From Gnetum montanum (taxonomy: Eukaryota; Streptophyta; Gnetopsida; Gnetales; Gnetaceae): a stretch of DNA of 35,852 nucleotides. The translations under genes and the position numbers were made by a program. The stretch is taken from assembly GCA_015680685.1 (NCBI GenBank), contig MNCI01002294.1, positions 334,074 through 369,925 on the forward strand, written 5' to 3'. This document shows, one piece after another, positions 10,313 through 22,192 of this stretch; position 1 is the stretch's first letter, and each line of letters starts with the position of its first letter. The notes beneath the pieces were generated by a model. The model did not search any database, had not been told where the DNA came from, and saw nothing but the letters and a program-made list of their open reading frames with translations.

Positions 10313-11412
10313 TGCTAGATATCTTTAATCTTTATCTTTTTTTCTTTCATTGTAGAAATTATCACCTCGTCTATGACTAACCCGCGAGTTGTATCTTGTG
10401 GAGGAATAGTTTAAAGTTAAAAGATCAGCAAGACATAAAACCAACAATTAGCTCTAGATTCAAATGAGAACACCACACTTATGGCTATCACCCATAAGTA
10501 AAATCAACAATATTCACCTTAAATTCTAACATTAAGTTCAAAGATAAATACAATCAATTAAACCAAATTAAATTTATAAGAAATAAGAAAGATTACAAAG
10601 GAGACATCACCTAATTTGTGACGCTGCTTTGTTGTCTCCATAGTGAAACAACTTTACAATCTTAAAACATTGTTGGCTATTAATTGCCAAAAAGCATCAA
10701 CACTCTTCCTTCACAATTTTATGCACAAAAAAAAATTCTAATTTGGTGTGGTTCTCTCAATAGTATCCTCTCTCTATTTCTTCGTATCCTTTTTTCTATT
10801 CTTCCCTCCTTTATTACATCTGGCTAGGGAATTTATAAGGATTGGTTTGGCACATGAGGATCCACCACTCGTGCGTAATAGCCATGACAATTGCTACCCA
10901 CACATAACGTCCACCACCACCACCTGCACAGGTAACATTCATTGTAATGTCCACCGCCACCACTTGCGTAGGTAATGGTTGTAGCAATGTGTAGGAAATA
11001 GCTATAGTTATATGGTCAAAGAGCATGGTTGATGGAGTAGCACACCCACATTATAGTGCCAGCGTCCAAGTTGTAGCTCCATTACCACCATAAATCCTCA
11101 ACATGCATTCTTGTTACTACTGCAAAAATAAAACCAAAAACCAAAAAACATAACACCAGTATAGATCAAGGAATTGGATTCTTTAATTGCCACCACATGG
11201 CTACCCAGCAACAAAACTTGCACCTCTGGTTCAAGTCTTTAGTACATAAAAACTAATAAACTAACAATAATCTAATAATAATAAACTAATACTCATCACT
11301 ATAATAAACTAAAATAAATTAAAATAACTTAAATAAACATTAATTAAACACTAATTAAATAATTAACAATATGTAATTAAGATTTTAAAACTACAAATTT
11401 TGGGGTTTAACA
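10313..11412 (-). repeat. 3' LTR of the Athila-like element
   Basis: It matches 18987-20112 throughout, beginning on the plus strand with TGCTAGATATCTTTAATC and ending GGGGTTTAACA, so on the minus strand it starts TGTTAAACCCC. The polypurine tract adjoins it at 11413-11428, which fixes it as the 3' LTR. A CCACCACCACC-rich block with two similar copies of about 50 bp lies around 10905-10975. Confidence 0.9.
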
Positions 11413-11428
11413 CAACCCCCTACTAGCC
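11413..11428 (-). promoter_or_regulatory. polypurine tract of the Athila-like element
   Basis: On the minus strand the sequence next to the LTR start reads GGCTAGTAGGGGGTTG, purine-rich and directly abutting TGTTAAAC. It would prime plus-strand DNA synthesis. Confidence 0.65.
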
Positions 11429-13115
11429 TTTGGCCAGTGCTTGGCTATAAAGGCAAAAATAAAATAAAATAAAACATTAATAGTTGTATAAGAAAATAGA
11501 ATTATTTCAAGATATTTTTTTAGGTACTCAAAACTTAATATATTGGAAATATGTAGACATTTAATAAGAAAAGTATTAAAATAAAAATAAATTTGTTTAT
11601 TGCCTAAATGTCCAAATATTTATTTACTAATTATACCTATTCCTCTTTTAATGCTAAATTTTTATTCTTGGATATGAGTTCACATATAACTCTATTAGAA
11701 AGGTACTACCTAAGATTAATTGGACTTAACTTCACCTCACAAGGTCTGCTTTGTTAGGTGCAAGAATGTCTTATAAACTCAAGGTTTAAACCTTTTCTAT
11801 GATTCAAGGATCCAAGATGCATTACTTACATCTAACTCATTCCCTAACTTGATCTTGGCTTAGCTTCTAAGTTGGTTATACCTAACTATCATATCCTTTA
11901 TTAATTGGTTATCCCCTCACCCTAATTAATCTAAGGTATGTAACATATCTAGGTTAATTAGCAAATATAAATTATTAAAAAGAGATATGGTCAAAGGATA
12001 TACTAAAAACAAAAGTTTACCTAGGTTTTATATATCCAGACTAAGAGGAAACCAAAGGCAATGAATGAACAAGTATCCATCATAGCTACCATAGCAGGGA
12101 TCTTGACCATTGACACTTATGAAAGACATGTTGAGAAACACAAAGAAAAACCCATGCACAAAAGTACCACTTGTTAAACAGATGACCATGAAAGAGAAAA
12201 TTGGAAGATAACACAACAAAAATGAAAAAGAGGAATAGCAAATAGTAAAAACTAGACAAAAACAAAAGCAAAAAGAATAATAATCTAAGAATTATAAAGA
12301 AACAAAAGCAAAATAACTAAATAACAGATTAAGAGGAATGATTAAAAGTGAAGGTACCCATTAAGATACCGACTATGGAGGAGTCACTCCTTTGCTACCA
12401 ATGTTATACCTCGGTTCTAAGGTAGTTGCACCTTGATTTGATTGGTAATTATTACTTATCCCTTAAACACTCTGCTTATAGAAGGGGGTTCTTATAGGAT
12501 GCTTAAAATTGTGAACTTAGAGCATCGTCCCAACTGTAAGGTTTTTGTGGGGTCATGTTTTTTTATTTCTTGATTTTTTTTCTTTCTTTTTTTTCATTTT
12601 CTTTTTCTTTTCTCTTTTTTTTTACAAGAAATTTAATATCTGATTAGCTTCAACCGTGAGGTTCTTGTGGGAGCCAATTTCATTTTGTAAGGGTTGCTCA
12701 CATGGCTTGATATCGATAAATACCTTTTGCTATCAAAGAAACTAGGTCCAATATAACACACCCTTTCAACCTTAGTGACTCATCTAATTAGGTATTTAAT
12801 AGAAACCAAACACTAATAAGCATTACCCTAAACTAAGCTATTTAGCCACCTTGAATTATAAAACTTGTACTTAAAGAATATTGTTGAAAAATAATAAAGT
12901 TTATTATGTGTAAGAAACTTATTAATCTAAGGCTCATCCTTAGTTAGATTTTGGGTTTAAACCTACTTATCTCAAGGTAGGAGGAGTTGTCTTTCTCCCT
13001 TGCATTTGAAACATGATGCTACTGAATTCTTTATAGTTCCAACTAACAATAGAATTTCCTTTCCCTCTACAGTTTTAAAGGTAAAAGTTGTAGACTGTAA
13101 ATACTACTTTATAGT
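11429..13115 (-). other. post-integrase region of the Athila-like element
   Basis: Athila elements often carry an env-like ORF here. I find only short, AT-driven hydrophobic frames on the minus strand (about 12028-12271) and no convincing envelope-like protein. A long pyrimidine tract lies at 12558-12623, flanked by a short duplication (12531-12552 and 12651-12672). TTTAATATC/ACTTAAC-type AT-rich sequence fills the rest. Confidence 0.5.
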
Positions 13116-14560
13116 TTATTCTATGAAATAAGAGTCTTGTTGAAGGTTATTTTTAAGATCTAAGACTTCTAATAGATTGTTGTTATGGAATTCATCAATT
13201 ATGGGATAAGTTGAGTCACTTAGCTCTACAAGTTTATCTTCTCTAGGTTCCCCAATGTGATGTTGATGATATAACTTGAGTCTTTGTCCATTGATTAAGA
13301 ATGTAGTTGAGGAATCATCAATAGGTGATAAGAGAACACTTCCATTATCATGGGATTGGATAACTAAATAAGAGCCTTCCCACGTAGTTTTTAACTTCCT
13401 TAAAAATCTAGGTAATCTCATATTGTAGAGAAGAACTTTATCACCTACGCAAAAGTGTTTTTTAAAGATATTCTTATCATGTATTGTTTTCATTTGTTTC
13501 TTTATAATTTTTTGTATATCAAGGTCATGTAGCCACATTTCATCAAGTTCATGAAGTTAGTTGATTTGAATAGCCTAGTTCATGTCTTCATGAAAGTTGA
13601 GCTATTGGGATAACTGTAAAGATTGATATTTAAGTTCAATAGGTAATAGACTTAACTTACCAAAAACCAATTGACAAGGTGAATATACTAAACTTGATTT
13701 ATAAGTAATCTAATAAGCCCAAAGTGCATCTTGAAATTTTTTAGACCAATCCTTTTCTTTAGTACATATAGTTTTTGTTAATATATTCAAGGTAATTCTA
13801 TTATCATTCTCTACTTGGCCATTTGTTTGAGGATGGTAGGCAATAGCTATTTTATGTTGGATACCATAAGAGTTAAGGAATTTTTCCATGATTTTATTGA
13901 CAAAATGAATTCCTTGATCACTAATGATTGCTTGTGGAGTTCCAAAACATGTTAAAATATAATTTCTAAGGAATTCTACAACAACCTTAACATCATTTTT
14001 TGGAGTGGCTTTTGCTTCTACATGTTTGGTGACATAGTCAATACAAACCAAAATGTATTAACATCCATTAGATGGTGGAAATGATCTTAAAATATCTATA
14101 CCCCACACATCAAATGGTTCTATTATTAAAATTTGTTTTAAGGGAATTTCATGTCTTTTTGTTATCGCTCCCATTCATTGACATTCATCACATTCTTGCA
14201 CATACTTATGTGCATCTTTAAAATTTGAGGGCTAATAAAATCCACTTTGAAGGATTTTGATAGTGGTACATTTGCTATTAAAGTGGCTACCCCCTAAATC
14301 ATCATGACACATTTGAATTGCTTGTTGTTCATTCTCAACCACACATTTGCTTGCTATGTTATCCTTATAGATTTGATAGAGATATGGATTACTTTAGATA
14401 TACCTAAATATGGTGAGTAAGAAAGATTTCTTTTCTTCCTTAGTCCAATTGGTAGGGGTTTTCATAGTGGTTAGATAGTTGGCTATATCAACAAACCAAG
14501 GATCATTTCTTGTAGAAAAATGTTGTTCATAAGAAAATTCATCATGAAAGAATCATTGTG
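13116..14560 (-). pseudogene. integrase of the Athila-like element
   Basis: In minus-strand order: an HHCC zinc-binding region (CHDDLGGSHFN, then ILQSGFY and YVQECDECQ, about 14330-14180), WGIDILRSFPPSNG, and the core in the open frame 14051-13710. The core has the first Asp in VCIDYVTKHVEA, the second in IISDQGIHFVNK, and the Glu in HPQTNGQVENDNR. The C-terminal domain is the open frame 13538-13116 with VGDKVLLYNMRL and FLINGQRLKLYH. Catalytic residues are kept, but stops and frameshifts between 13538 and 13710 and upstream of 14051 break the gene. The enzyme would integrate element cDNA. Length and motif order fit an Athila integrase. Confidence 0.88.
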
Positions 14561-14666
14561 TTCGATTCTCATCAGTAGTTTCTGGCCTTGAAAGATTATC
14601 TGCTACTACATTTTTCCTTTCTCTTTTATCAAAAATATCTAGGTCAAATTCTTAGAGTAATAAGCA

Positions 14667-14940
14667 CTATCTCATTATTATTGAATTTTCTATTTTTTTG
14701 GTAACTAAGAATTTAATGGCTAAATGATCAGTATATACTCTAATTTTATATCCTATTAAATAATGTCCAAATTTATCTAGAGCATATACAATAGCTAATA
14801 ATTCTTTTTTTGTAGTTGTATAGTTTACTTGGGCTTGATCTAAACTTTTGGATACATAATAAATCACTTGCAGTTTATGATCAATGTATTATTCAAAAGT
14901 TGCCCTTACTATTGTGTCACTAGCATCAGACATTAGATCA
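14667..14940 (-). pseudogene. RNase H of the Athila-like element
   Basis: The minus strand reads LMSDASDTIV (about 14935), then VIYYVSKSLDQAQVNYTTTK, KELLAIVYALDKF and IRVYTDHLAIKFL, the ordinary gypsy RNase H order. Asp in SDAS, Glu in KKELLA and Asp in YTDH are present. A stop near 14890 interrupts the N-terminal part; 14867-14667 is open. It would remove the RNA template during reverse transcription. Confidence 0.82.
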
Positions 14941-15144
14941 AATGGATAATCCCAATTAGGTGCATTTAATATAGGGGTTGTGGTTACTCATTTTTCAATT
15001 CCAAGAATGCTTATTAACAGTCATTAGTCCAAACAAATGAAACATCTTTTTCTAAGAGCATGTTTAATGGTTTTGCAATTTTTGAAAAGTCTTTGATAAA
15101 CCTTCTATAATACCCAGCATGTCCTAGAAAAGATCAAAGAGTCT
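14941..15144 (-). pseudogene. RT-RNase H connection of the Athila-like element
   Basis: The thumb/connection region between RT and RNase H, readable only in short pieces on the minus strand with several stops and frameshifts. It is assigned mainly by position. Confidence 0.55.
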
Positions 15145-15840
15145 TTAAATTAGTTGGATCTGAAGTGTAGATATGACTCTTATTTTCTCATCATCCATCC
15201 TTATCCCATCTTTAGAAATAACATGTCCTAACACTATGCCACTTGTAACCATCAAGTGACTCTTTTCCCAACTTAATTTGAAATTTTTATCAATACATCT
15301 ATCTAAGACATGTTCAAAATGTTGTAAATGTTTTTTATAAGTTTTCCCATAGACTAAAAAATCATCCATAAAAAATTCAACATAATCTTCTAACATATCA
15401 GAAAATATTGAGATCATGGCTCTTTCGAAAGTAGCTAGTGCATTACAAAGGCCAAAAGGCATACGTTTATAAGAAAAAGTTCCATAAGAACATGTAAAGG
15501 TTGTTTTTATGTTGGTCTTTAGGGGCAATGGCTACTTGATTATAACCACTAAATCCATGTATGGTAATAAGCACCATCTATTTTTTGAGAATTTGATCTA
15601 TGTATGGTAATGGAAAATGGTCTTTCTTTGCATTTTGATTTAACCTTCTATAATCTACATAGACTCTCCATTTTCCATCCCTTTTTGGTACTACAACAAT
15701 GGGGCTTATCCATTCATTATCAACTATTGGATAAATTATTTCTCATTTTCAAAGTTTTGAAATTTCATCCTTAACAATTTATTTTAAGGCTAGATTAATT
15801 CATCTTAGGGGAATTCTTACTGGTTTTACATTTTCTTTTA
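15145..15840 (-). pseudogene. reverse transcriptase of the Athila-like element
   Basis: Minus strand: VKPVRIPL (start region, about 15830), then WISPIVVVPKRDGKWRVYVD, YRRLNQNAKKDHFPLPYIDQ, GFSGYNQVAIAPKDQ, a one-base frame change near 15505, and the open frame 15528-15145 with FSYKRMPFGLCNALATFERAM, FFMDDFLVYGK (catalytic box FMDD, normal for Athila) and VLGHVISKDGIRMD. All RT blocks are present in order and the two catalytic Asp remain. Stops near 15590 and 15750 and the frameshift disable it. It would copy element RNA into cDNA. Confidence 0.88.
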
Positions 15841-16254
15841 GATAGATATGATGTTGGCATATCTTGGGTGAGATTCCTTGGTGAAGGTCCTCATAACTCC
15901 ATGTAAATGCCTTAGATTTTCTACGTATAACTTCATTTTCTTTATTACTCATTAGTAAGTTGCGAATTTATTATTAAAAGTTATTATGATATAGAAAAAC
16001 ATACTTAAGTGTACTAGTTAGTTCTCTAAGATCCAAGGAATCTTTATTTTTTGGTTGAATTATTTTTCCAATATTCCTTGAACCCAAAGTCAAAATCTTG
16101 TCAAGGAAATCTAGTTGTTCTTTAGTTGAGGAATCTAAAGGTCCTTCCTCAAAATTATTCAACACTATGATTTTCCTATCTTGTGCCATTGCTAAAGTGG
16201 GTAAAGTGTACAACATTCTTGCTTTCTTCAAGTCTACATTTAAACAATCTTCTT
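15841..16254 (-). pseudogene. protease-RT linker of the Athila-like element
   Basis: The minus-strand frame 16231-15974 is open for 85 codons, with LPTLAMAQDRKIIVLNNFEE and LDFLDKILTLGSRNIGKI. It precedes the RT, where Athila polyproteins have a linker of this kind. No enzyme motif is seen. Confidence 0.6.
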
Positions 16255-16690
16255 TTACCTTATCATATATATATATTTAGTGTAAAAGTAAGATTGGCAA
16301 AGGAAAGTTGAAGTTTTCTAGATCTACAATTAATTACCACATTAGTTATTGCTAACCAAGGTCTACCTAATATAATAGAAAAATAATCATGATCTTTTAC
16401 TTGCAAAAGAACAAAGTCAATTAGGTATTTTCCTTTCTCTACTTGAATTATCATATCCTCTACTATTCCTATGGGATTTACATTTGAACCATCATCTAAT
16501 GATATTGTCATGTTTACTCCTTTGATACCTAGCCATTTCAAAAGGCATGATATTAATGTTGGCTCCTAAATCCAATACGGAATTTTTAATTACTTGGTCA
16601 TTTATTTTGATTAGGATGGTAGGGGACTCTAGGATCTTGGTATTTTGGAATCTCATGATTTTGTATAAGTTGAGAAAGATTTTCAACCAA
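16255..16690 (-). pseudogene. aspartic protease of the Athila-like element
   Basis: Two overlapping minus-strand frames give the whole domain. 16686-16492 contains VIKNSVLDLGANINIMPFEM, with DLGA, the form usual in Athila. 16541-16263 contains LDDGSNVNPIGIVEDMIIQV and IILGRPWLAITNVVI. The frame change near 16510-16530 is the main lesion. It would process the polyprotein. Confidence 0.82.
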
Positions 16691-17150
16691 ATAAACCTAT
16701 TTAGGAATTTTTTGCTTTCTTCTCCTAGTGCATCATTCCCTTAAGTATTTGGCATAAAGAGGTGTGTCTTTTTCTACTTGTTCTAAAGGGATATGCAAAT
16801 ACAATTCACTAAAAAAATTTTCAAGATGGGCTTTAGTTGTAAAATCCTCTTGTAATCATTTAGCGAAAGGAGGTAGAACTAGTTGCATAGAGAGTAATGG
16901 TTATTATTTTTCCCTAGTTGGTTGATCTTCCTCATTTACTATTTGTGGCTGAATTTCTTCTTGTGTCCCTACCTCCTGAAATCTCACCTTCTTTTGGGAT
17001 TTAGGTTCAATTGTTTTTCCACTCCTTGTAGTGATGAAATGTAATTGCCCTTTACCCTTTCTTTGAGAGGTAGGATATGGTTCAGGTTGGGATGGTAATT
17101 CATTTTTTATTAACTCCTAAAATCTCTTTCAAGTCTCACTCATGAATTAT
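16691..17150 (-). other. gag-protease spacer of the Athila-like element
   Basis: Minus-strand polyprotein spacer, charged and repetitive in translation (Glu/Gln/Lys-rich), with stops. No motif is recognised. Confidence 0.5.
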
Positions 17151-18600
17151 CTACTTTATTCTATGAAAGAAATAAGGCTTTGGATGAGTTCATCCAAGTG
17201 TTCATTAGTTGGATTCTTAAATGACCTAAAGTTATTTTGAGGATATTGTTGTTGGTAAAATGGTTGTTGAGGAAATTTCATTGTTGGTTGGCTCTTAAAT
17301 TTTTGAAAAGCCTTTACTGACTCTTGTATTTCTTCTTGATAATAGAATAAGGCTGGCATGTCATTTGGTCATGTTGGGGACTACAACAAATGCTGCACAT
17401 TTCTCCTTGAATTCCATGAGCTTGTTTTTTAATTAATCATGTCAACTCATCCACTTTTTTATTTAATTGTTCTATTTGTTAAGTCATGCCTTGTATAATA
17501 TTTGGTTTTGGCTAATGTTTACTTTGATCTACTAACAAATTTATGATTCTACAACCTTCTTCCAAGGTCACATTTAAAATATTTCCTCCACATGCAAAGT
17601 CAACATTTTGCCTACAATAAGGTAATAAGCCTTCTACAAAGATTTGAATTAATTGATGGCCTCAAAATCCATGGTTTGGATTTTTTAAGCATAATCCTTT
17701 AAATATATCAAAGGCACTCTCAAAGTCTTCATCCTTATGTTGCATAAAACTCATTAATTGCTTTCTTAATGAATACAACCTACCATTAGAAAGAAATCTT
17801 TGTAGAAAAGCATTCTTAAATTCATCCCATGAACTAATTTGTGTTCTAAGGCTTTGTAGCCAAAAAACAACTTTATCCTTTAAAGTTGATTTAAAGGTAA
17901 TCATCTTAATTCTATCCCCACTCTAAGGTGCTAACATGACTAATGTTGTTTCAAATTCTCTTATGTGCGTAATCAAATCCTCATCATTTGTCCCTTTAAA
18001 GATCAATGATAAATTAATATTTTTAACCTCTACATCTCTTCCTTATGGAAAAACTAATGGTCCTTGAGATAGAATGGATATTCTTTGATTCAATAACTCC
18101 CCAAGGATTTGTTCTGGGTAGGGCTGACCAATTGGAACATTGGAACTCAAACTACCAAAGGAGAGAGGAATTGAACCTAAGAAAAATGGGAGAGGTGTAT
18201 GATGTGAAGATGATCCCATCGTGTAAGTAGAGGTTACTATTGGGGTTACTATAGGATTTGGTATAGAAATAGAGACAGGTGGTGGAGTTTGTAACTTGAA
18301 AGTACTTACTGGTTAGGTAAAACCTCCAATTGTCATCACATAAGTTGATATTTGAGTAGTATAGATTATGAGACCTTGCCCTTGTAGTTGAACTCATGGT
18401 TGTAGTTGGAATATCAAATAGAGGATTAACAGATATGGAAAAATTATGTTGTGTTTTTTCTTTGGGATTTTGAGTTCTCAAAGGGGAAGAAAAATTAGAT
18501 CTTGATTGTATTGGTTCCTTTTGATCCTATTTTTGAGTGACTTTTGTACATTTATAAAGGCTAAGAGTGCTCATAGAAGGTTGAATTCATGTTGGTTTCT
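17151..18600 (-). pseudogene. gag of the Athila-like element
   Basis: In minus-strand order: a low-complexity N-terminal part (18481-18152), TNDEDLITHIREFETTL (about 18000), the capsid core in the open frame 17904-17662 (STLKDKVVFWLQSLR, SWDEFKNAFLQRFL, LRKQLMSFMQHKDEDF), then a perfect CX2CX4HX4C zinc knuckle, CSICCSPQHDQMTC, at 17397-17356, and a Gln/Pro-rich tail (17359-17156: PQQPFYQQQYPQNNF). This is the architecture of Athila gag, which forms particles and binds element RNA. Frames are shifted several times, including just before the knuckle. Confidence 0.85.
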
Positions 18601-18943
18601 TTGGTTTCTTTGTTGGTTTCATTTAATAAGAACATTCTTCATTGGCACATTCATGGGCTACCATTCTTAAAAATTTACAAACTAATTTAATAACTCCTAC
18701 TATCATGACATTAATTGCAATTTTTTTAATAGTTTCAGTTGGTTGCACAATAAGAGGAGCTTATTCTTAGGATTTTTTCTTATTTTTGGATTTTTTAATG
18801 TAAGAAAAATAAGTAAAAGAAACTATTTCTTAAATTACTTAAATAAAAGAAACATAAAATAAAATAAAATGTACCTAGAATATGAAATCACAAAATGAAA
18901 TTAAAACATATATAACTCTTAATGATAATTAACTCTATTGGCC
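18601..18943 (-). other. 5' untranslated leader of the Athila-like element
   Basis: AT-rich leader between the PBS and gag. No ORF or structure is apparent. Confidence 0.5.
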
Positions 18944-18961
18944 TCTTTGGCAATGATGCCA
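18944..18961 (-). promoter_or_regulatory. primer-binding site of the Athila-like element (decayed tRNA-Asp type)
   Basis: The minus strand reads TGGCATCATTGCCAAAGA, 25 bp inside the 5' LTR. Compared with the tRNA-Asp complement used by Athila elements, all differences are G-to-A or C-to-T transitions. The reverse transcriptase would use the tRNA annealed here as primer. Confidence 0.6.
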
Positions 18962-18986
18962 AATTAACAAGCTAGGCAGAATTTGG

Positions 18987-20112
18987 TGTTGGATACCTTT
19001 AATCTTTATCTTCATTTATTTCATTGTAGAAATTGTGACTTCATCTATGACTGACCTACAAGTTGTATCCCATGGAGGAACTATTTAAAGTAAAAAAATC
19101 ATCAAGACATAAAACCAACGATTAAATCTAGATTCAATTGAGAACAACACACTTACGACTATCACCCATAAGTAAAATCAACAATATTCACCTTAACTTC
19201 TAACATTAAGTTCAAATATGAATACAATCAATTAAACCAAACTAAATTTAAATAAATTTATGAGAAATAAAAAAGCTTACAAAGGAGACGTCACCTAATT
19301 TGTGACCTTGCTCTGTTGTCTCCATAGTGCAACAACTTACAATCTTAAAACATTGTTGGCTGTTAATTACCATAAAGCATCAACACTTTTCCTTCACAAT
19401 TTTGTGCACAAACAAAAATTCTAATTTGGTGTGGTTCTGTAAATAGTATCCTCTCCATTTCTTCATATCCTTTTTTTTAATTCTTCCCTCCTCTATTGCA
19501 TCTGTCCAATGAATTTATAAGGACCAATCTAGCACAGTAGGAGCCATCACCCAGGTTTAACGGCCATGGCAATTACTACCCATGTGTAACATCCACTGTA
19601 ACATCCACCACCACCACCCGTGTAGGTAACATTCACTGTAACACCCATCACCACCACCTGTGCAAGTAATGATTGTAGGAATGTGTAGGAAACAACTGCA
19701 GTTGTGCAGTCAAAGAACGTGGTTGATGGACTAACACATCCATATTGCAATGTCAATGTCCAAATTGCAGCTCCATTACCACCATAAATCCTCAACGTGC
19801 ATTCCTATTACTACTACAAGAGCAAAACCAGAACCTAAAAAACATAACACCTGTATAGATTAAGAAATTGGATTCTTCAATCACCACCACATGGTTGCCC
19901 AGCAACAAAACCTACACCTCTAGTTTGAGTCTTTGGTACATAAAAACTAATAAACTAATAATAATATAATAATAAGAATAAACTAATACTCATCACTATA
20001 ATAAACTAAAATACAATAAACTAAAACAAATTAAAATAACTAAAATAAACATTAATTAAATAATTAACAATATGTAATTAAGATTTTAAAACTACCAATT
20101 TTGGGGTTTAAT
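18987..20112 (-). repeat. 5' LTR of the Athila-like element
   Basis: It matches 10313-11412, including the CCACCACC-rich block (19590-19670) and the terminal GGGGTTTAA. Plus-strand start is TGTTGGATACCTTTAATC. The outer end reads TTTAATA instead of TTTAACA, one G-to-A change on the element strand. The PBS next to it fixes it as the 5' LTR. Confidence 0.9.
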
Positions 20113-21420
20113 AGGCTTCAAGTTATACTTGAAGTGGTTAACGAATTGTGAAATCAAGTTCTCTAATGAGGATATAATCCTCTTAATAGGGCATGGTACT
20201 AGTCAAGGACATTTCCTATATGGAACATAGGAAATATTTGCATTATAGTGTGTGGCTAGGCTTGCAATAATAAGCATTTGGAGCAAAAGGTTATGAGATG
20301 AGTGTTGGGATCACCTTTGTCATTATACTTGGTGAACTACGATATGGAGACACCTAGGGGAAGAGTTATTTGTTGGACCATAGGATTTATGGGATCATCC
20401 TAATAGAAATCTATGATTTTTATAGTCTAGGATGTGGAGGCTTTAAGCCTCTTTAACTCTTTAGTTAGGTTCTGTCTCATTTGGAAGGCTTCATCTAGCC
20501 CCTAAGGTGCCCCCATCAATTATGGGATCTACATGAAAGGTTGTGGTGTATGTTGGAAGGCTTGTGGCGTTGCTATTAGTTGTGGCACTAATGGGAGAGG
20601 TTGGGTCATCATAGTTACAAGTGGACTAAACAAAGAGAAAGATGTTTACATTAGTATCTGGGGCACAAACAGGACAAAAGGGGTATGTGATCCATAGGTT
20701 ACTTGGGGTCCCATGGTGGGTCCCATCTAGGTAGAAGAGGATTAGTGGTGGTCACAACCATTGATGATGATTGCATAGACTAAGGTTGTGTGGTGAAAGA
20801 AATGGAGAAGTGAAAGATTGTAGGTTGTGGTACTAATTATGTTTGATGCGCTATGATGACAGGCCTAGGTCCAAACATTGTAGGGTAGTAAGGGGTTGAG
20901 AATTGGGGCATTTGTCCCATGGAAGAGGTGAGTGGGATGGAGGTAGGCACTATGGCCTTGGAGGTTGACTATTGAAAGAGCCCCCCTATGAGGTTCTCAT
21001 GTTCAAACTCTACCCTAAACTCATCCTCTTCTCCTATTGCTCATACAAGCTAGCCTTTCCATCTTTCTCATCCATTTCAATTAATTGAGATAGGATGCAC
21101 ACATAGATTTCGATAAGGGGTATCTAGTCATATGAGGAAGGAATATATTCCTTTCCATCATGGTGTATGAGCTCATACTCCCTCTTGGCTTCTACTTCCA
21201 TCCTTGGAATCATCATGTCAACTTGAATCTTGGCACAAATGAAGTTATAATGGTCTATTTATTATTGAGCACTCAAGACTTCATTCCCTAAGACTTAGGG
21301 ATTACCTACATTCAATCATAGTGGGATCCTTGGGATCATACACTCTTATAGCCTATTAGTTGGACCTGGTATCAATGAACTTGAAGGACAAGATGGTTGA
21401 TTGTTAGAAAGACATGTTGA
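20113..21420 (-). pseudogene. gag N-terminal part of Tat-like element B
   Basis: Minus strand, from right to left: CAKIQVDMMIPRMEVEAKRE with HDGKEYIPSSYD (about 21250-21120), a Pro/His/Leu-rich stretch, FTKYNDKGDPNTHL (about 20340-20300, the conserved start of the Tat gag core), then MQIFPMFHIGNVLD and ENLISQFVNHFKYNLKP, which runs up to the Athila junction at 20113. Stops are frequent. The missing C-terminal half of the core is at 10312 and leftward. Family role: particle formation. Confidence 0.65.
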
Positions 21421-22192
21421 AAATGTTTAAATTTTTGCTAAATAAAATATTTGATTAATAAAGTAAATAAAAATTATAGCAAATTAAATTTTCAAATGCC
21501 AAAAGGGGGTATGGCTCTTAAAGATTATAGGTTGTAAAGAGTAAATGGTTGTCAAAGGGGTATACACCTTTACTTAAGAAAAATGCAAAAAATTTGGGTA
21601 TCAAACCCCAACCACGATGGGCTCACCAACAACACCATCGCTAAGGATGAGAAGGGGGTAAGAATGAGGGTAAGATGAAAAATATTACACCTCTCTTCAT
21701 AGCGTTGGAGGAGGGGATTTACCTTTGGTAGTTAGTATTGTTTGACTAAGAGAAAAGTCAAAACTTTGATTTTATTCAAAGGTATTAGTGTTGATAGGCT
21801 GCCAACATTGGACTTGTTGAAAAATTTTCATAGTAAGGGGGGGGCGAGGGGAGAGGGGGGAGATGAGGGATGAGGCTTTTGGTGATGAAATCACCAACAC
21901 TAACCTTATTGAAAACGTTTTTGCAATAGAGGGAGGTACATTTTTGTAGGACACCAATGCTAGCTTCAAAATTTCCAACAATAGCTATAAAATTTTTCAA
22001 AACCCAAATCACCTGCAACCTCCATGTTGGGTTTTGGTGGTAGGGGGTATGGGTGGCAGCATTAGTTTTATAGCAAACAAACGTGTTAGTAAAATTTGCA
22101 AAAAAAAATTTACAGATTTTAAAAATGATAGGCAATGTTGTTAAACAAGCAATAGGTTTACACATAGAATTTGGGTAGAGGCCCTCCTTCTA
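21421..22192 (-). other. 5' leader region of element B, repetitive
   Basis: No ORF is supported. Loose repetition of a CACCAACACTAAC/TTGAAAATTTT-type motif occurs at about 21615, 21795, 21890 and 21950. A strong G-run cluster lies at 21837-21869. I could not find a PBS or LTR for element B; the foldback element begins at 22193 and may have displaced it. Confidence 0.4.

Larger units (their letters stand above)
10313..20112 (-). mobile_element. Athila-like LTR retrotransposon, nearly complete, decayed
   Basis: The element is about 9.8 kb and lies on the minus strand. Two related LTRs (10313-11412 and 18987-20112) enclose, in minus-strand order, a decayed tRNA-Asp-type PBS, gag with a CCHC knuckle, protease, RT, RNase H, integrase, a long non-coding or env-like tail, and a polypurine tract. 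The DLGA protease motif, the FMDD RT box and the integrase style are those of the Athila lineage. In one 120-bp block (10441-10560 vs 19115-19234) I count about 11 differences between the LTRs, about 9%, so the insertion is old. It sits inside the gag of Tat-like element B. A 5-bp target duplication is not clear. Confidence 0.9.

Noticed and set aside
12028-12271. Hydrophobic minus-strand frames as a possible env-like protein
   Set aside because: Two overlapping frames of about 60 codons in T-rich DNA; the hydrophobicity follows from composition, and there is no signal peptide plus ectodomain layout.
21350-21390. Possible PBS of element B (CCTGGTATCAATG)
   Set aside because: It is on the wrong strand and inside the gag region; the match to a tRNA end is too short.
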